NCBI GenBank assembly: GCA_019358975.1
Contig: JAHHIL010000007.1
Span: forward strand, 1-64,000
Source: Trichocoleus desertorum ATA4-8-CV12
Lineage (GTDB): Bacteria; Cyanobacteriota; Cyanobacteriia; FACHB-46
Direction: 5' to 3'
DNA: 64,000 bases
Each line of letters starts with the position of its first letter. Positions within the stretch are counted from its first letter, which is position 1. Below are positions 8,401-16,918 of this stretch, piece by piece. The notes under the pieces are model-generated. The model made no database searches, was not told the DNA's origin, and saw only the letters and a list, made by a program, of their open reading frames with translations. A program made the translations under genes and the position numbers.

Positions 8401-9738
8401 TTGAGCCTTATTACAAATTCGGTGCTAGAAAACATAAGTCCTATTTCCCGAACTGTTGCTTGCGATCGCCCAAAAGCAGCCTATCTGCATATCCCCTTTT
8501 GTCGGCGGCGGTGTTATTACTGCGACTTTCCTGTGGCTGTGGTGGGGGATCATGCCCGTGGCGAAACTTCTGGGGCGATCGCGCAGTATGTGGAAGTGCT
8601 GTGTCAAGAAATTGAGCTGACCGTACTGGATACAGCCTCAGATCCAGCCATTTCTACCCAGCCTTTAGAGACTATCTTTTTTGGGGGTGGTACTCCATCC
8701 CTACTTTCCGCAGCGCAACTCGATCGCATTTTGCAAACCTTGGCGCGTCAGTTTGGCACCGCTGCTGATGCCGAAATCTCAATTGAAATTGATCCCGGCA
8801 CGTTTGATCTACCTCAAATTCGAGGCTATCAAGCAGCGGGAGTCAATCGAGTTAGCCTAGGCGTGCAGGCATTTCAACCAGAATTACTGACGCTTTGTGG
8901 CCGCACTCACTCAGTCACCGATATTTATGCTGCCGTGGAACTGATCCACCAAGCAGGGATGCTTAACTTTAGTTTAGATTTGATTTCAGGATTACCGCAT
9001 CAAACCCTAGATCAATGGCAAGCCTCTTTAGAAGCGGCGATCGCCCTGGCTCCTAAGCATCTTTCCAGCTACGACCTAATCGTGGAGCCTGTCACCGCTT
9101 TTGGTCGGCAATATCAACCCGGAGACAAACCATTACCCTCCGACACTGCTGCGGCTGAGATGTACCGCTTAGCTCAACAACTGCTCACGGCTGCGAGATA
9201 CGACCACTACGAAGTTTCTAACTATGCGCAACCGGGATTCCAGTGTCGCCACAATCGCGTCTACTGGAAAAACCAACCTTTTTATGGCTTCGGCATGGGA
9301 GCCGCCAGTTACCTCCAAGGCCAACGCTTCACCCGTCCCCGCAAAACCCGCGAATATTACGAATGGGTCGAAACCCAAAAATCCCAACTCTCCAGCACTT
9401 CACCTTCCTCCCCCCTTCATCCTTCATCCTTCATCCCTCATTCTTCCTCTCCAGATCTCCTCCTCGACACCCTGATGCTGGGCTTTCGCCTTGCCGAAGG
9501 CTTGAGTTTAGTAGAGTTAGCCAAACAGTTTGGTAAATCTAGCTTGGACAAAATCTGTCACTGTTTACAGTCACATCATGAACAAGGTTGGGTAGAAGTG
9601 ACAGGAGTGGAGTGGGAAGCGATCGCCATCCTGACCCCTGAAGCTCTGCCATCCGAAGCTCGAATCAAGCTCACCGATCCTGAGGGATTTCTGTTTTCTA
9701 ACCAAGTTTTAGCTGACCTATTTGCAGAGCTGGAGTAG
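8401..9738 (+). CDS. hemW: HemW, radical SAM heme chaperone (formerly HemN-like)
   Basis: This 445-residue protein has AAYLHIPFC followed by CxxxCxxC (CRRRCYYC), the 4Fe-4S/SAM site. IFFGGGTPSLL, EIDPGTFDL and GVNRVSLGVQ are the HemN/HemW radical SAM motifs. The extra N-terminal cysteine of true HemN is absent, which favours the heme chaperone HemW over coproporphyrinogen dehydrogenase. TTG 8401 and GTG 8422 are both weak starts. Residues about 332-352 form a Ser/Pro-rich insert encoded by tandem TTCATCC heptamers. The reading frame stays open because three heptamers equal seven codons. The gene ends 30 bp before the rhomboid gene. Confidence 0.88.
   Translation: MSLITNSVLENISPISRTVACDRPKAAYLHIPFCRRRCYYCDFPVAVVGDHARGETSGAIAQYVEVLCQEIELTVLDTASDPAISTQPLETIFFGGGTPSLLSAAQLDRILQTLARQFGTAADAEISIEIDPGTFDLPQIRGYQAAGVNRVSLGVQAFQPELLTLCGRTHSVTDIYAAVELIHQAGMLNFSLDLISGLPHQTLDQWQASLEAAIALAPKHLSSYDLIVEPVTAFGRQYQPGDKPLPSDTAAAEMYRLAQQLLTAARYDHYEVSNYAQPGFQCRHNRVYWKNQPFYGFGMGAASYLQGQRFTRPRKTREYYEWVETQKSQLSSTSPSSPLHPSSFIPHSSSPDLLLDTLMLGFRLAEGLSLVELAKQFGKSSLDKICHCLQSHHEQGWVEVTGVEWEAIAILTPEALPSEARIKLTDPEGFLFSNQVLADLFAELE
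9395..9452 (+). repeat. STRR-like heptamer tract inside hemW
   Basis: TTCATCC is repeated exactly three times at 9416-9436, within a longer pyrimidine-rich tract. The reverse complement (GGATGAA/GGATGAG words) reappears at about 50730-50796. Short tandem heptamers of this kind are typical of filamentous cyanobacteria but are usually intergenic. Confidence 0.6.
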
Positions 9739-9768
9739 GCTAGTTAAAACCTTGAGCCTGCTCTAGCC

Positions 9769-10859
9769 ATGATTCCCCTTGGTGACAACTTACCCCAGCG
9801 TTCTCGTCCGCTTGTCACCTACGGCTTGATTGGGCTGAGTGTTGGTTTATTTTTGTGGGAGTTACAGCTAGAAGCGCCAGCTTTAGCCAATGTTCTGCAA
9901 ACTTGGGGAGTAGTGCCTGTCCGGATGGTCGCACTCAGTCAAGATGCAATCGCTGGAGAGTGGTTAGCGCTACCATTCCTGATGGTCGCCCTGCTAGCGA
10001 GCTTGTTTTTGCATCAGGGCTGGGCGCACTTACTAGGAAATCTGTTCTTTTTGAGGGTTTTTGGGGCAGGAGCTGAGGCGACTCTAGGGCACGGAGTGTT
10101 TCTAGCTTTTTTTGTGCTGATTGGGATACTCACCAGCGGTTTACAAGTTTTGCTCGATCCCACCTTGCAAACTCCGCTGATTGGTGCAAATGGAGCGATC
10201 GCCGCCGTCTTGGGAGCTTACAGAGATCGCCGTAAAGCCCACATGCTTTAGCCGTGGGATATAAGGCGGTGAGCCGGAGGCGAACAAATGAACCATGTGT
10301 TCTGATAGAATTCAAGCAAGTTCTTCAACATACTTGGGTTTCGGCGGGTTCTGAACAGAAGTTGTTCGGGTAAAGACTCAAACGTACCGCAGGAATGTAG
10401 ACTTGGCAGTTTAATTGGAAAACTCGAATCGCTAGGGGTAAAATCCAGGGTTCGCATTGTCTGTCAGTCCTAAAGAGAGAAAACCAATTCTGGTTGTTTG
10501 GAGCAATCCAACTAGGCAGGGCGTTGTCTAGAGCGAGAGAGCAAGTCAGACGGGGTTGGCCTCGCATTGTTCGCTAGTATCGCTGAATCCCACGTGCTTT
10601 AGCCGTGGGAGTGCGTCAATTAGTGAGTTTCCCCAAAGCTAAGATTGACTCGATCTTGCCTCTATTGGTAATCTTTGTGCCCATTGAATTACCTGCTTGG
10701 TTTTACTTGTTTTGGTGGTTCGGGCAGCAGGCAATTTACGGGTTAGGAAGTTTAAATATGCCGAGTGGCATGAATCCCTCTAGTTGGAGTTATTGGACTC
10801 ATGCGGTGGGGCTACTGTTAGGGGCTGCTTGGATCAAGTTCAAGCTACTCACTAAGTAG
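9769..10859 (+). pseudogene. Rhomboid-family intramembrane protease gene split by a 398-bp element
   Basis: The 5' part (9769-10221) encodes 151 residues starting MIPLGDNLPQRSRP, with rhomboid helices and HQGWAHLLGNLFFLRVFG. The 3' part resumes at 10620 with LVSFPKAKID and continues to TAG 10857-10859, including the histidine helix THAVGLLLGA. Removing 10222-10619 joins GAY to LVSFPKAK in frame, recreating an intact gene of about 230 residues. In addition the nucleophile motif, normally GASG, reads GANG (Asn141), so catalysis was probably lost before or independently of the insertion. The first half alone ends 9 codons into the element. Confidence 0.88.
10222..10619. mobile_element. 398-bp non-autonomous IS608-like element, copy 1
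   Basis: The element is bounded by TTAC immediately outside its left end (10218-10221) and ends with TCAA (10616-10619). These are the target and right-end tetranucleotides of IS608-type TnpA transposition, and there is no target duplication. Each end carries an imperfect palindrome of the form CCCACnTGCTTTAGCCGTGGG (about 10238-10258 and 10589-10609). No long reading frame is present, so transposition needs a TnpA in trans. Copy 2 at 12267-12664 has the same length; I see only two differences, in the 3' part. It interrupts the rhomboid gene. Confidence 0.9.
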
Positions 10860-10884
10860 ACGAATTCAATGATTTAGGCGTGAT

Positions 10885-11082
10885 TCAAGGAAGATGGTTA
10901 GCATACACGCAATCAATGAGTGGCATGTTGCGGTTATGAGCAATTAACTGGGCACTCTCGTAAGCGGATTCATAGGATTTGTGGGTACAAATCAAACGCG
11001 CTTCTGCGGATGAATCGTCACATCCGGGCCGCAGCTCAATACCCGACTGAGTCTGGTAAATTGTAAAAAAAGATGGTTCCAC
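10885..11082 (-). CDS. Small protein of unknown function, 65 residues
   Basis: The frame starts at GTG 11082 (MEPSFFTIYQTQSGIEL) and has balanced composition with two cysteines, a tyrosine-rich middle (HKSYESAYESAQ) and no membrane segment. The codons look like those of neighbouring genes, and the protein reads as a compact alpha/beta mini-domain. No Shine-Dalgarno is obvious. It converges on the rhomboid 3' end 25 bp away. I do not recognise the family. Confidence 0.5.
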   Translation of the reverse strand: MEPSFFTIYQTQSGIELRPGCDDSSAEARLICTHKSYESAYESAQLIAHNRNMPLIDCVYANHLP

Positions 11083-11401
11083 TTTAACAAGCCAGTATTA
11101 AACAACAATTTTATACACTTCAAGCAGTTCTGTAAGTGCTTCCAAGGAACTTATTCTCAATTTTACTGGGAAAGCATGCAGCCTGGTTTGGTTGGAGTGT
11201 TGGTAAATGTATGTCCCTAGTATGATTTGTATAATCAAGGCTCCGTAAGGCTTGAGCGATCGCTGGATTTTCTAGCTTAAGACTTGATAAATACCATAAA
11301 CCCAGCCTTTAAAGCTAAGTTGATTCGTTAAACTAAGACTAACTAGATAGACCTCAGTTTGGCTTACGTAAGCTTGTTTAGTTGATAGTTAAAAATGGCA
11401 C
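11083..11401. other. 319-bp intergenic region
   Basis: This AT-rich stretch lies downstream of the CnoX-like gene and upstream of the small GTG-started gene. It contains one HIP1 core (GCGATCGC near 11255). No hairpin with a T-run, no RNA gene and no coding frame was found. Confidence 0.3.
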
Positions 11402-12223
11402 TCAGTAAAGAGCCAGCAATAATTGCTTGCGGTATTCTTTTGTCAGAGGATGCTCATCACCTAACAAGTCGAAAATAGTCAGCATGGCTTTTCTAGCACC
11501 ATCTGCTCGATATTTGCGATCGCGACCGACTAACTCTAAAAAGAGCGACAAGGCGGCTGCGTAATCTGCTGCCAAAGTCAACCGAATGGCTTTTAGAAAT
11601 ACTTCATCCAATTCAGTTTCGATGACAGATTCTGCGGCAATCTGCTGAAACTGAATTAGCGATTTCATTGCTTGCGCTTTGGCGAAATATTCCTTGTCAT
11701 CGGCTTGAATCGCACTCAATAGCTTGGTGGCTGACTCTAATTTATTTTGATTGATCAGAAAGTTGGCACCCGCCAAAATTAAGCGCCGATCCTCAGGATA
11801 TTTCTCACTGAGGGTTTGTAGCAGTTGCTTAGCTGTGGCGACGTCGCCCTGTTGAATTGCCGTTTGTAGCGTTTCTAGCCCTTGCTCCAGTTCAGACTTC
11901 AAGCTCAACTCTGACAGCAGCGATCGCAGCTTGGGTTCTGGTAAGACACCCACAAAGCCATCTCGCATCTCACCTTGCATCCAGATTTTGACATCTGGCA
12001 CCCCTTCCACTCCGTAGGTGTTGGCTAAATCTGGGCTTTGGTCAATGTCAACCTTGGCTAAGACGAAATCGTACTCCTGCACCAACTTCTCTAAGATGGG
12101 CTTGAGCATCTGGCAGGGGCCGCACCACTGAGCAAAAAAATCGACTACGACTGGCTTTTCGTAGGACTTTTGCACGACCTCAGTCGCAAAATTTTCGCTA
12201 TTAACCTCTAGAGACGTGCCCAT
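11402..12223 (-). CDS. CnoX/YbbN-like thioredoxin with TPR tail
   Basis: The 273-residue protein has a thioredoxin domain (residues 1-110) with an intact W33-CGPC active site (Cys34, Cys37). A helical tetratricopeptide-like C-terminal half follows (TAIQQGDVATAKQLLQTL, LTLAADYAAALSLFLELV). This layout matches CnoX/YbbN chaperedoxins, which protect oxidised or unfolded proteins and hand them to DnaK or GroEL. E. coli CnoX has lost the CxxC, so this version should be redox-active. ATG 12223 has GGAAG upstream. Copy 2 of the 398-bp element starts 43 bp upstream of the start codon, so the original promoter may have been displaced. Confidence 0.85.
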   Translation of the reverse strand: MGTSLEVNSENFATEVVQKSYEKPVVVDFFAQWCGPCQMLKPILEKLVQEYDFVLAKVDIDQSPDLANTYGVEGVPDVKIWMQGEMRDGFVGVLPEPKLRSLLSELSLKSELEQGLETLQTAIQQGDVATAKQLLQTLSEKYPEDRRLILAGANFLINQNKLESATKLLSAIQADDKEYFAKAQAMKSLIQFQQIAAESVIETELDEVFLKAIRLTLAADYAAALSLFLELVGRDRKYRADGARKAMLTIFDLLGDEHPLTKEYRKQLLLALY

Positions 12224-12266
12224 GACCGCTGCTTCCTTGTCTGACTTGATCGTTGCCCAATTTTAC

Positions 12267-12664
12267 AGAGATCGCCGTAAAGCCCACATGCTTTAGCCGT
12301 GGGATATAAGGCGGTGAGCCGGAGGCGAACAAATGAACCATGTGTTCTGATAGAATTCAAGCAAGTTCTTCAACATACTTGGGTTTCGGCGGGTTCTGAA
12401 CAGAAGTTGTTCGGGTAAAGACTCAAACGTACCGCAGGAATGTAGACTTGGCAGTTTAATTGGAAAACTCGAATCGCTAGGGGTAAAATCCAGGGTTCGC
12501 ATTGTCTGTCAGTCCTAAAGAGAGAAAACCAATTCTGGTTGTTTGGAGCAATCCAACTAGGCAGGGCGTTGTCTAGAGCGAGAGAGCAAGTCAGACGGGG
12601 TTCGCCTCGCATTGTTCGCCAGTATCGCTGAATCCCACGTGCTTTAGCCGTGGGAGTGCGTCAA
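12267..12664. mobile_element. 398-bp non-autonomous IS608-like element, copy 2
   Basis: It has the same length and boundaries as copy 1: TTAC just outside the left end (12263-12266), TCAA at the right end (12661-12664), and terminal CCCAC..GTGGG hairpins. The visible differences are a G-to-C and a T-to-C in the 3' part. The element lies between the histidine kinase stop (12 bp away) and the CnoX-like gene start, in the leader of the latter. Near identity of the copies implies recent mobility. Confidence 0.9.
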
Positions 12665-12676
12665 CGTGGTCCTACC

Positions 12677-14578
12677 TCACACACATTGCTTGGATGACAC
12701 GGGATTCAGAGTTGTTTGCTGCTCTGGCGATCGCGACTGGAGTCGCACTGGCTCAGCTAGAGGTGGGCTGGCCCGGAGAGCTGCCAAGCTAGGAATTTTG
12801 ATCACAAATTCTGTGCCTTGACCCGGAATGGAGTGGCACTTTAAGCGGCCTCCATGCTTCTCCACCACAATTTGATAGCTAATCGATAAGCCCAACCCCA
12901 CCCCACGCCCAACAGGTTTTGTGGTGAAAAAGGGATCAAAGAGCCGCCGTTGTATGGTTTCACTCATACCTGGGCCATTGTCGGCAATGCGAACGACAAC
13001 CCAATGATCAGCTTGCACAGTCGTACAAATATGAATCACACCCGGTTGCTCAGGGGACTGATTTTGGGAGTCCTCCAAAACATCGATCGCGTTACTCAGA
13101 ATGTTCATGAATACTTGGTTGAGCTGTCCGGCGTAGCACTCTACTAGAGGCAGGTCGCCATATTCTTGCAGCACTGTAATCCCAGGATGGCTGGCATGAG
13201 CTTTGAGCCGATTTTTTAGAATCAGCAGCGTATTGTCGAGACCTTCATGAATGTCTACTGCTTTCATTTCTGCCTCATCCAAGCGCGAGAAGTTCCGCAG
13301 AGACAAGACAATTTCGCGAATCCGTTCTGCCCCCACTCGCATAGATTGCAGGAGCTTTTGCAGGTCTGCCGCCAGGAAGTCTAAGTCAATTCCTGCTAGG
13401 GCCGCTTTCAGCTCATCCACTGGATCGGGACATTGTTGTTGATAGAGCGTCAGTAAATGCAGCACTGTCTGGATATACTCATCGGCATACTTGACGTTGC
13501 CGTAAATAAAGCTAACCGGATTATTGATCTCGTGCGCGACCCCTGCGACCAACTGACCTAAGCTGGACATTTTTTCTGACTGCACCAGTTGGGATTGGGT
13601 TCGCTGTAGCTCATACAAGGTGGACTCTAGCTGTTGAGCTTGCTGCTTTAGTTGGGCTTCTGACTGCCTGAGTGCCGCTTCGACCTGCTCCCGCTCGGCA
13701 ATTTCTTGCTTGAGCATGAAGTTTGCTTGGGATAGCTCACTCGTCCGCTCGTGGACCCGCTTTTCTAGCTGATCAAAAGCTCGTTGCAGAATTGCTTCTG
13801 TTTGTTTGCGCTCGGTAATGTCTCGCGTCACTTTCGCAAAGCCTTGGAGTTGCCCTTTGTGATCCCGCAGCGCGATCATGACTGCATTCACCCAAAATCT
13901 AGAGCCATTTCTGCGGACCCGCTCGCCTTCCACTTCGCACTGACCCAAAGCCGCGGCTTGCTGCAACTCCCAAGTTGGCTTGCCTTCTTGGACTTGTTCG
14001 GGTGGATAAAAACAAGAGAAATGCCGACCAATTACTTCATCAGCACTGTAGCCTTTGATCCGCTCTGCACCTGTATTCCAACTAATGACAATGCCCTCTG
14101 AGTCGAGCATATAGATGGCATAGTCTTTGACGCTTTCTATGAGCAGTTGAAATCTTTCTTCACTGGAGCGCAGCCGCTTCGCCGATCGCCTGCGTTCGGT
14201 AATGTCGTGAGCTGTGGCATAAATCAGTTTTTGCTCTGGCAGGGCTTGGGCTTTCCAGGACAACCAACGATAGGAACCGTCTTGGCACAAGCAGCGATTC
14301 TCGAAACAAATTGGTTCTGAGCTGAGGAGTAGTTGCTGTATATAAGCTTTGGTCAGGGCGCGATCGCCAGGGTGGACAAATCGTATTGCAGGAGTGTTGA
14401 GCAGCTCAGCAGCAGTAAAACCCAGGATTTTTTCGCAAACTGGATTCCAGCGCTTAAAGTAGCCGTCGAAGCCCACTACACAAAGCAAATCCAGAGATAG
14501 CGTAAAAAAAGGGTCTAATAATGGTTCATCAATTGCTGTTGCTTGGGTTACTGCTGTCGTTTGGTTTTCTATGTGCAC
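12677..14578 (-). CDS. PAS-domain sensor histidine kinase
   Basis: Two PAS/PAC units come first (FFTLSLDLLCVVGFDGYFKRW, then LIESVKDYAIYMLDSEG). A coiled coil, a dimerisation domain with phospho-acceptor His in GVAHEINNP (about residue 351), and an HATPase domain (N box NILSNAIDVLED, GPGM, FDPFFTTKP, GLGLSIS) follow. No transmembrane segment is present, so it is probably cytosolic. I chose GTG 14578 (VHIENQTTAV) because AGGAG lies 7 nt upstream. The frame is open to 14752 and could add 58 residues, but those are low-complexity and basic. No response regulator is adjacent, so it is an orphan kinase; the signal is unknown. Confidence 0.88.
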   Translation of the reverse strand: MHIENQTTAVTQATAIDEPLLDPFFTLSLDLLCVVGFDGYFKRWNPVCEKILGFTAAELLNTPAIRFVHPGDRALTKAYIQQLLLSSEPICFENRCLCQDGSYRWLSWKAQALPEQKLIYATAHDITERRRSAKRLRSSEERFQLLIESVKDYAIYMLDSEGIVISWNTGAERIKGYSADEVIGRHFSCFYPPEQVQEGKPTWELQQAAALGQCEVEGERVRRNGSRFWVNAVMIALRDHKGQLQGFAKVTRDITERKQTEAILQRAFDQLEKRVHERTSELSQANFMLKQEIAEREQVEAALRQSEAQLKQQAQQLESTLYELQRTQSQLVQSEKMSSLGQLVAGVAHEINNPVSFIYGNVKYADEYIQTVLHLLTLYQQQCPDPVDELKAALAGIDLDFLAADLQKLLQSMRVGAERIREIVLSLRNFSRLDEAEMKAVDIHEGLDNTLLILKNRLKAHASHPGITVLQEYGDLPLVECYAGQLNQVFMNILSNAIDVLEDSQNQSPEQPGVIHICTTVQADHWVVVRIADNGPGMSETIQRRLFDPFFTTKPVGRGVGLGLSISYQIVVEKHGGRLKCHSIPGQGTEFVIKIPSLAALRASPPLAEPVRLQSRSPEQQTTLNPVSSKQCV

Positions 14579-14932
14579 TATTTCACTCCTGCCAACCAAT
14601 AAGTTGTTCCAGGCACTGACTCTCCCGGAAACTTTGTGGCCCCTGGAAGACGGTGGTACAAAAACAACTGGACACGGAGATGCACCCGACTCATCGGTGT
14701 TTGTGCCCTTTCTCTGCTGCTTCTCTCGCGGAAGTAGAGGCTTCTCCAGCAATGAAGGGTTTTAACGTTAGCCCTATCTTAAAATGAACTTTCCTTAATT
14801 TATTCAAATGTTTCAGAAAGTAACTATTAGTAAAGCTGATTGTGAAGATTGGGCTTTTAGCAACTTTCTGCTCTCGCCTGGTTTTGCGAATTGTTAATCC
14901 TGATTTCTTTGGGTTAAGAGGTGAGGAAACTC
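14579..14932. other. Divergent intergenic region between histidine kinase and CYTH-like gene
   Basis: If the kinase starts at GTG 14578, 354 bp remain. The half near the kinase is an open extension of its frame. The half from 14765 is AT-rich and probably holds the two divergent promoters, but no confident -35/-10 pair was found. Confidence 0.3.
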
Positions 14933-15586
14933 ATGTTGATTACAACAGAAGTGCGTTGGTTTCATCTCGGTACGATTCCAGATGCGATCGCCCAGTGGTT
15001 TCAGCAGGCAGAATTGGGCCAATATTTAGCGGCACCCACGGAGCGGCAAGACACATATCTCTTGATTTCAGAGCATGAATACTTGGGTTTGAAACTGCGG
15101 CAGGGCAACCTAGAGGTGAAGCTGCGCCAAGCGGAGTTAGGCGTGGAAGACTTTGGTTCTGGTTGGCGAGGTCGGGTAGAGCAATGGGTAAAGTGGTCGG
15201 GCGACAATTCCCCTCAACCTCAGGAAATAGATGAGCAATTACTAGCTCAGGGCACTTGGGTTAGCGTCCAAAAAACGCGATCGCAGCGGCAGTATGAGGT
15301 GTTACCCAACCAAACTTGTGTGGCGGTGCCTCTAGGCCAATCTATGGACACAGGCTGTACCGTGGAACTGACGCAACTTACAATCCACAACACTGCTTGG
15401 TGGAGCTTGGCTTTTGAAGCGACAGGCGATCGCCCACTCGAAAGTTTAAAGAGTGTTGTGGATTGGGTGAGCAGCACTCACTACCCAGGCACGCTAACCG
15501 CAAACTGTTCCTACGCCTACCCGCGTTGGCTGATGGCAGCGACAGAATCAGCGATCGCTAACCTCCCTGAAGGCTTGAAAGCATAG
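14933..15586 (+). CDS. Conserved cyanobacterial protein, possibly CYTH-like
   Basis: The protein has 217 residues from ATG 14933 (MLITTEVRWFHLG), which has GAGG at good spacing; GTG 14921 is less likely. Alternating strands include RQDTYLLIS, LGLKLRQGNLEVKLRQ and a later basic strand QKTRSQRQYEV. Paired EVKxR-type charged strands recall the CYTH/triphosphate-tunnel fold, but the ExExK signature is not clear, so enzymatic function is uncertain. It stands alone between the histidine kinase and the MgtC gene. I do not recognise a named family. Confidence 0.6.
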   Translation: MLITTEVRWFHLGTIPDAIAQWFQQAELGQYLAAPTERQDTYLLISEHEYLGLKLRQGNLEVKLRQAELGVEDFGSGWRGRVEQWVKWSGDNSPQPQEIDEQLLAQGTWVSVQKTRSQRQYEVLPNQTCVAVPLGQSMDTGCTVELTQLTIHNTAWWSLAFEATGDRPLESLKSVVDWVSSTHYPGTLTANCSYAYPRWLMAATESAIANLPEGLKA

Positions 15587-15638
15587 TACAGTGGAGAGCT
15601 ACAATCCTGATTGCTTGTTAGCAACCTTTTAGTAAACC

Positions 15639-16097
15639 TTGAATATTATTCATCCAATTACTTTGGACGGCTTAGGGCACATTGTGGTCAGGTTGAGTCT
15701 GGCTTTGCTCGTCGGTGGCGTGATTGGCTTCGAGCGAGAAATTCACCATAAACCCGCTGGCCTGAGAACGCACATGCTCGTGAGTTTTGGCTCGGCTCTT
15801 TTAGTCCTAATCCCCATCCAATTGGGTCAAACCGACGCAAGTGCCGATGCTCTGAGTCGCGTCATTCAAGGCATAGCTACCGGAATCGGCTTCTTGGGAG
15901 CAGGGGAAATCCTCCAGCAGGCGAAGCACAGATCTGAGCAAGTGCGTATCCGGGGGCTGACCTCTGCTGCGGCAATTTGGGTTTCAGCAGCGTTAGGCAT
16001 TGCCGCAGGTTGTGGTTTACTAGCCCTCAGCTTAATTGCTGCCCTCATGGTGCTTTTTGTGCTGACTATAGTGAAACGCATTGAGCCTCGTGGTTAA
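15639..16097 (+). CDS. MgtC/SapB-family membrane protein
   Basis: This 152-residue protein has four to five hydrophobic helices and the MgtC signature: LLVGGVIGFEREIHHKPAGLRTHMLV followed by GIATGIGFLGAGEIL. MgtC proteins influence Mg2+ homeostasis, acid tolerance and F1Fo ATP synthase in several bacteria. This short form lacks the C-terminal ACT-like cytosolic domain of Salmonella MgtC. A TTG start at 15639 is assumed; no good Shine-Dalgarno is visible. Its TAA stop shares the palindromic TTAA with the stop of the convergent RMD1 gene. Confidence 0.82.
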   Translation: MNIIHPITLDGLGHIVVRLSLALLVGGVIGFEREIHHKPAGLRTHMLVSFGSALLVLIPIQLGQTDASADALSRVIQGIATGIGFLGAGEILQQAKHRSEQVRIRGLTSAAAIWVSAALGIAAGCGLLALSLIAALMVLFVLTIVKRIEPRG

Positions 16098-16918
16098 CCC
16101 CGGAAGAACAACTCATACAGGGTCAGCAGAATTTCGACCACAATCAAAATGACGATGTACCACTCGACCCGCTGACTACTATTGCGTTGCAGCAAATCCA
16201 GCACAGTTTCAGCAGTCCGGGAGATCAACTCCAGCTTGCGTTGTAAAGCCGCGTGCCGCTCGCTGATTTCATATTCATCTTCCATTCGAAGGTAGAGCCG
16301 CTCTAGTTCTGGACGTTCCCAGAGGGTTTCTGGCTTTTCGCCCAAGGCTACCAGTCCTACCATTTTGTGTTGAATTAATAGCGTGCCGCCGATGTGACGC
16401 AGTAACTCTCTATCTTGGCGTTTGCCTCGACCTTGATATTGCAAATCAGCCGCTAAAGGCTCAATGCGATCGAAGAAATTAGCAATGCTGGCTTCGTAAT
16501 GGGACAGAACTACGCTTTTAGCCAAAACATCAGCGACGAGTTGCAACCGCTCCACTGTAAACTCGCTCAAGAGAATAATGCCGTCTTTGACCTTAGAGGC
16601 ATCAGCGGGGTTGAGCTGGATCTGGTCAGATTCCGTTTCTGGCTTTTCGAAAGGCTCGATCACAGAGGACTTGAGACTCGTTAGAAAAGCATCCGTTTCT
16701 TCAGAATTTAAGTTAAAGAGCACGACGGCTCCATAACGAAACAGCACTGCACAGCCTTGTGCTCCCGCTGTCACCACCAGAGGTAAAACGGCTAGGCGAT
16801 CGCCTGTCTCTAAGACTTTGATGTCAATCCGCTCACCTAAAAATAGCGCCTGCACGCTAATCGTGGTTCTACTCGCAAATAAAGTAGCAGGTTCGGGAGC
16901 TGTGAAAATTTTCTGCAT
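16094..16918 (-). CDS. RMD1/DUF155-family protein
   Basis: The 274-residue protein has a mixed alpha/beta N-terminal half with GCAVLFRYGAVVLFNLN and EFTVERLQLVADVLAKSVVLSHYE, the typical DUF155 core. A helical region (YLRMEDEYEISERHAALQRKLELI) and a single C-terminal transmembrane helix (YIVILIVVEILLTLYELFF) follow. Eukaryotic relatives (RMD1, RMND1) are mitochondrial proteins linked to sporulation and translation; the bacterial role is unknown. The first codon ATG 16918 opens with MQKIFTAPE. The gene converges with MgtC, and the two stops use the same TTAA at 16094-16097. Confidence 0.82.
   Translation of the reverse strand: MQKIFTAPEPATLFASRTTISVQALFLGERIDIKVLETGDRLAVLPLVVTAGAQGCAVLFRYGAVVLFNLNSEETDAFLTSLKSSVIEPFEKPETESDQIQLNPADASKVKDGIILLSEFTVERLQLVADVLAKSVVLSHYEASIANFFDRIEPLAADLQYQGRGKRQDRELLRHIGGTLLIQHKMVGLVALGEKPETLWERPELERLYLRMEDEYEISERHAALQRKLELISRTAETVLDLLQRNSSQRVEWYIVILIVVEILLTLYELFFRG

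Noticed and set aside
10248..10457. Identical 69-codon frames in both 398-bp elements (also 12293-12502)
   Set aside because: Their identity reflects the repeat itself; no start signal, no transposase motif and weak composition.
14579..14752. 58-residue N-terminal extension of the PAS histidine kinase
   Set aside because: AGGAG stands at ideal distance from GTG 14578, and the extension is basic and low in structure.
15639..16097. Mg2+ riboswitch upstream of the MgtC-family gene
   Set aside because: Only 52 bp separate it from the preceding gene, too short for a known Mg2+ sensor leader.
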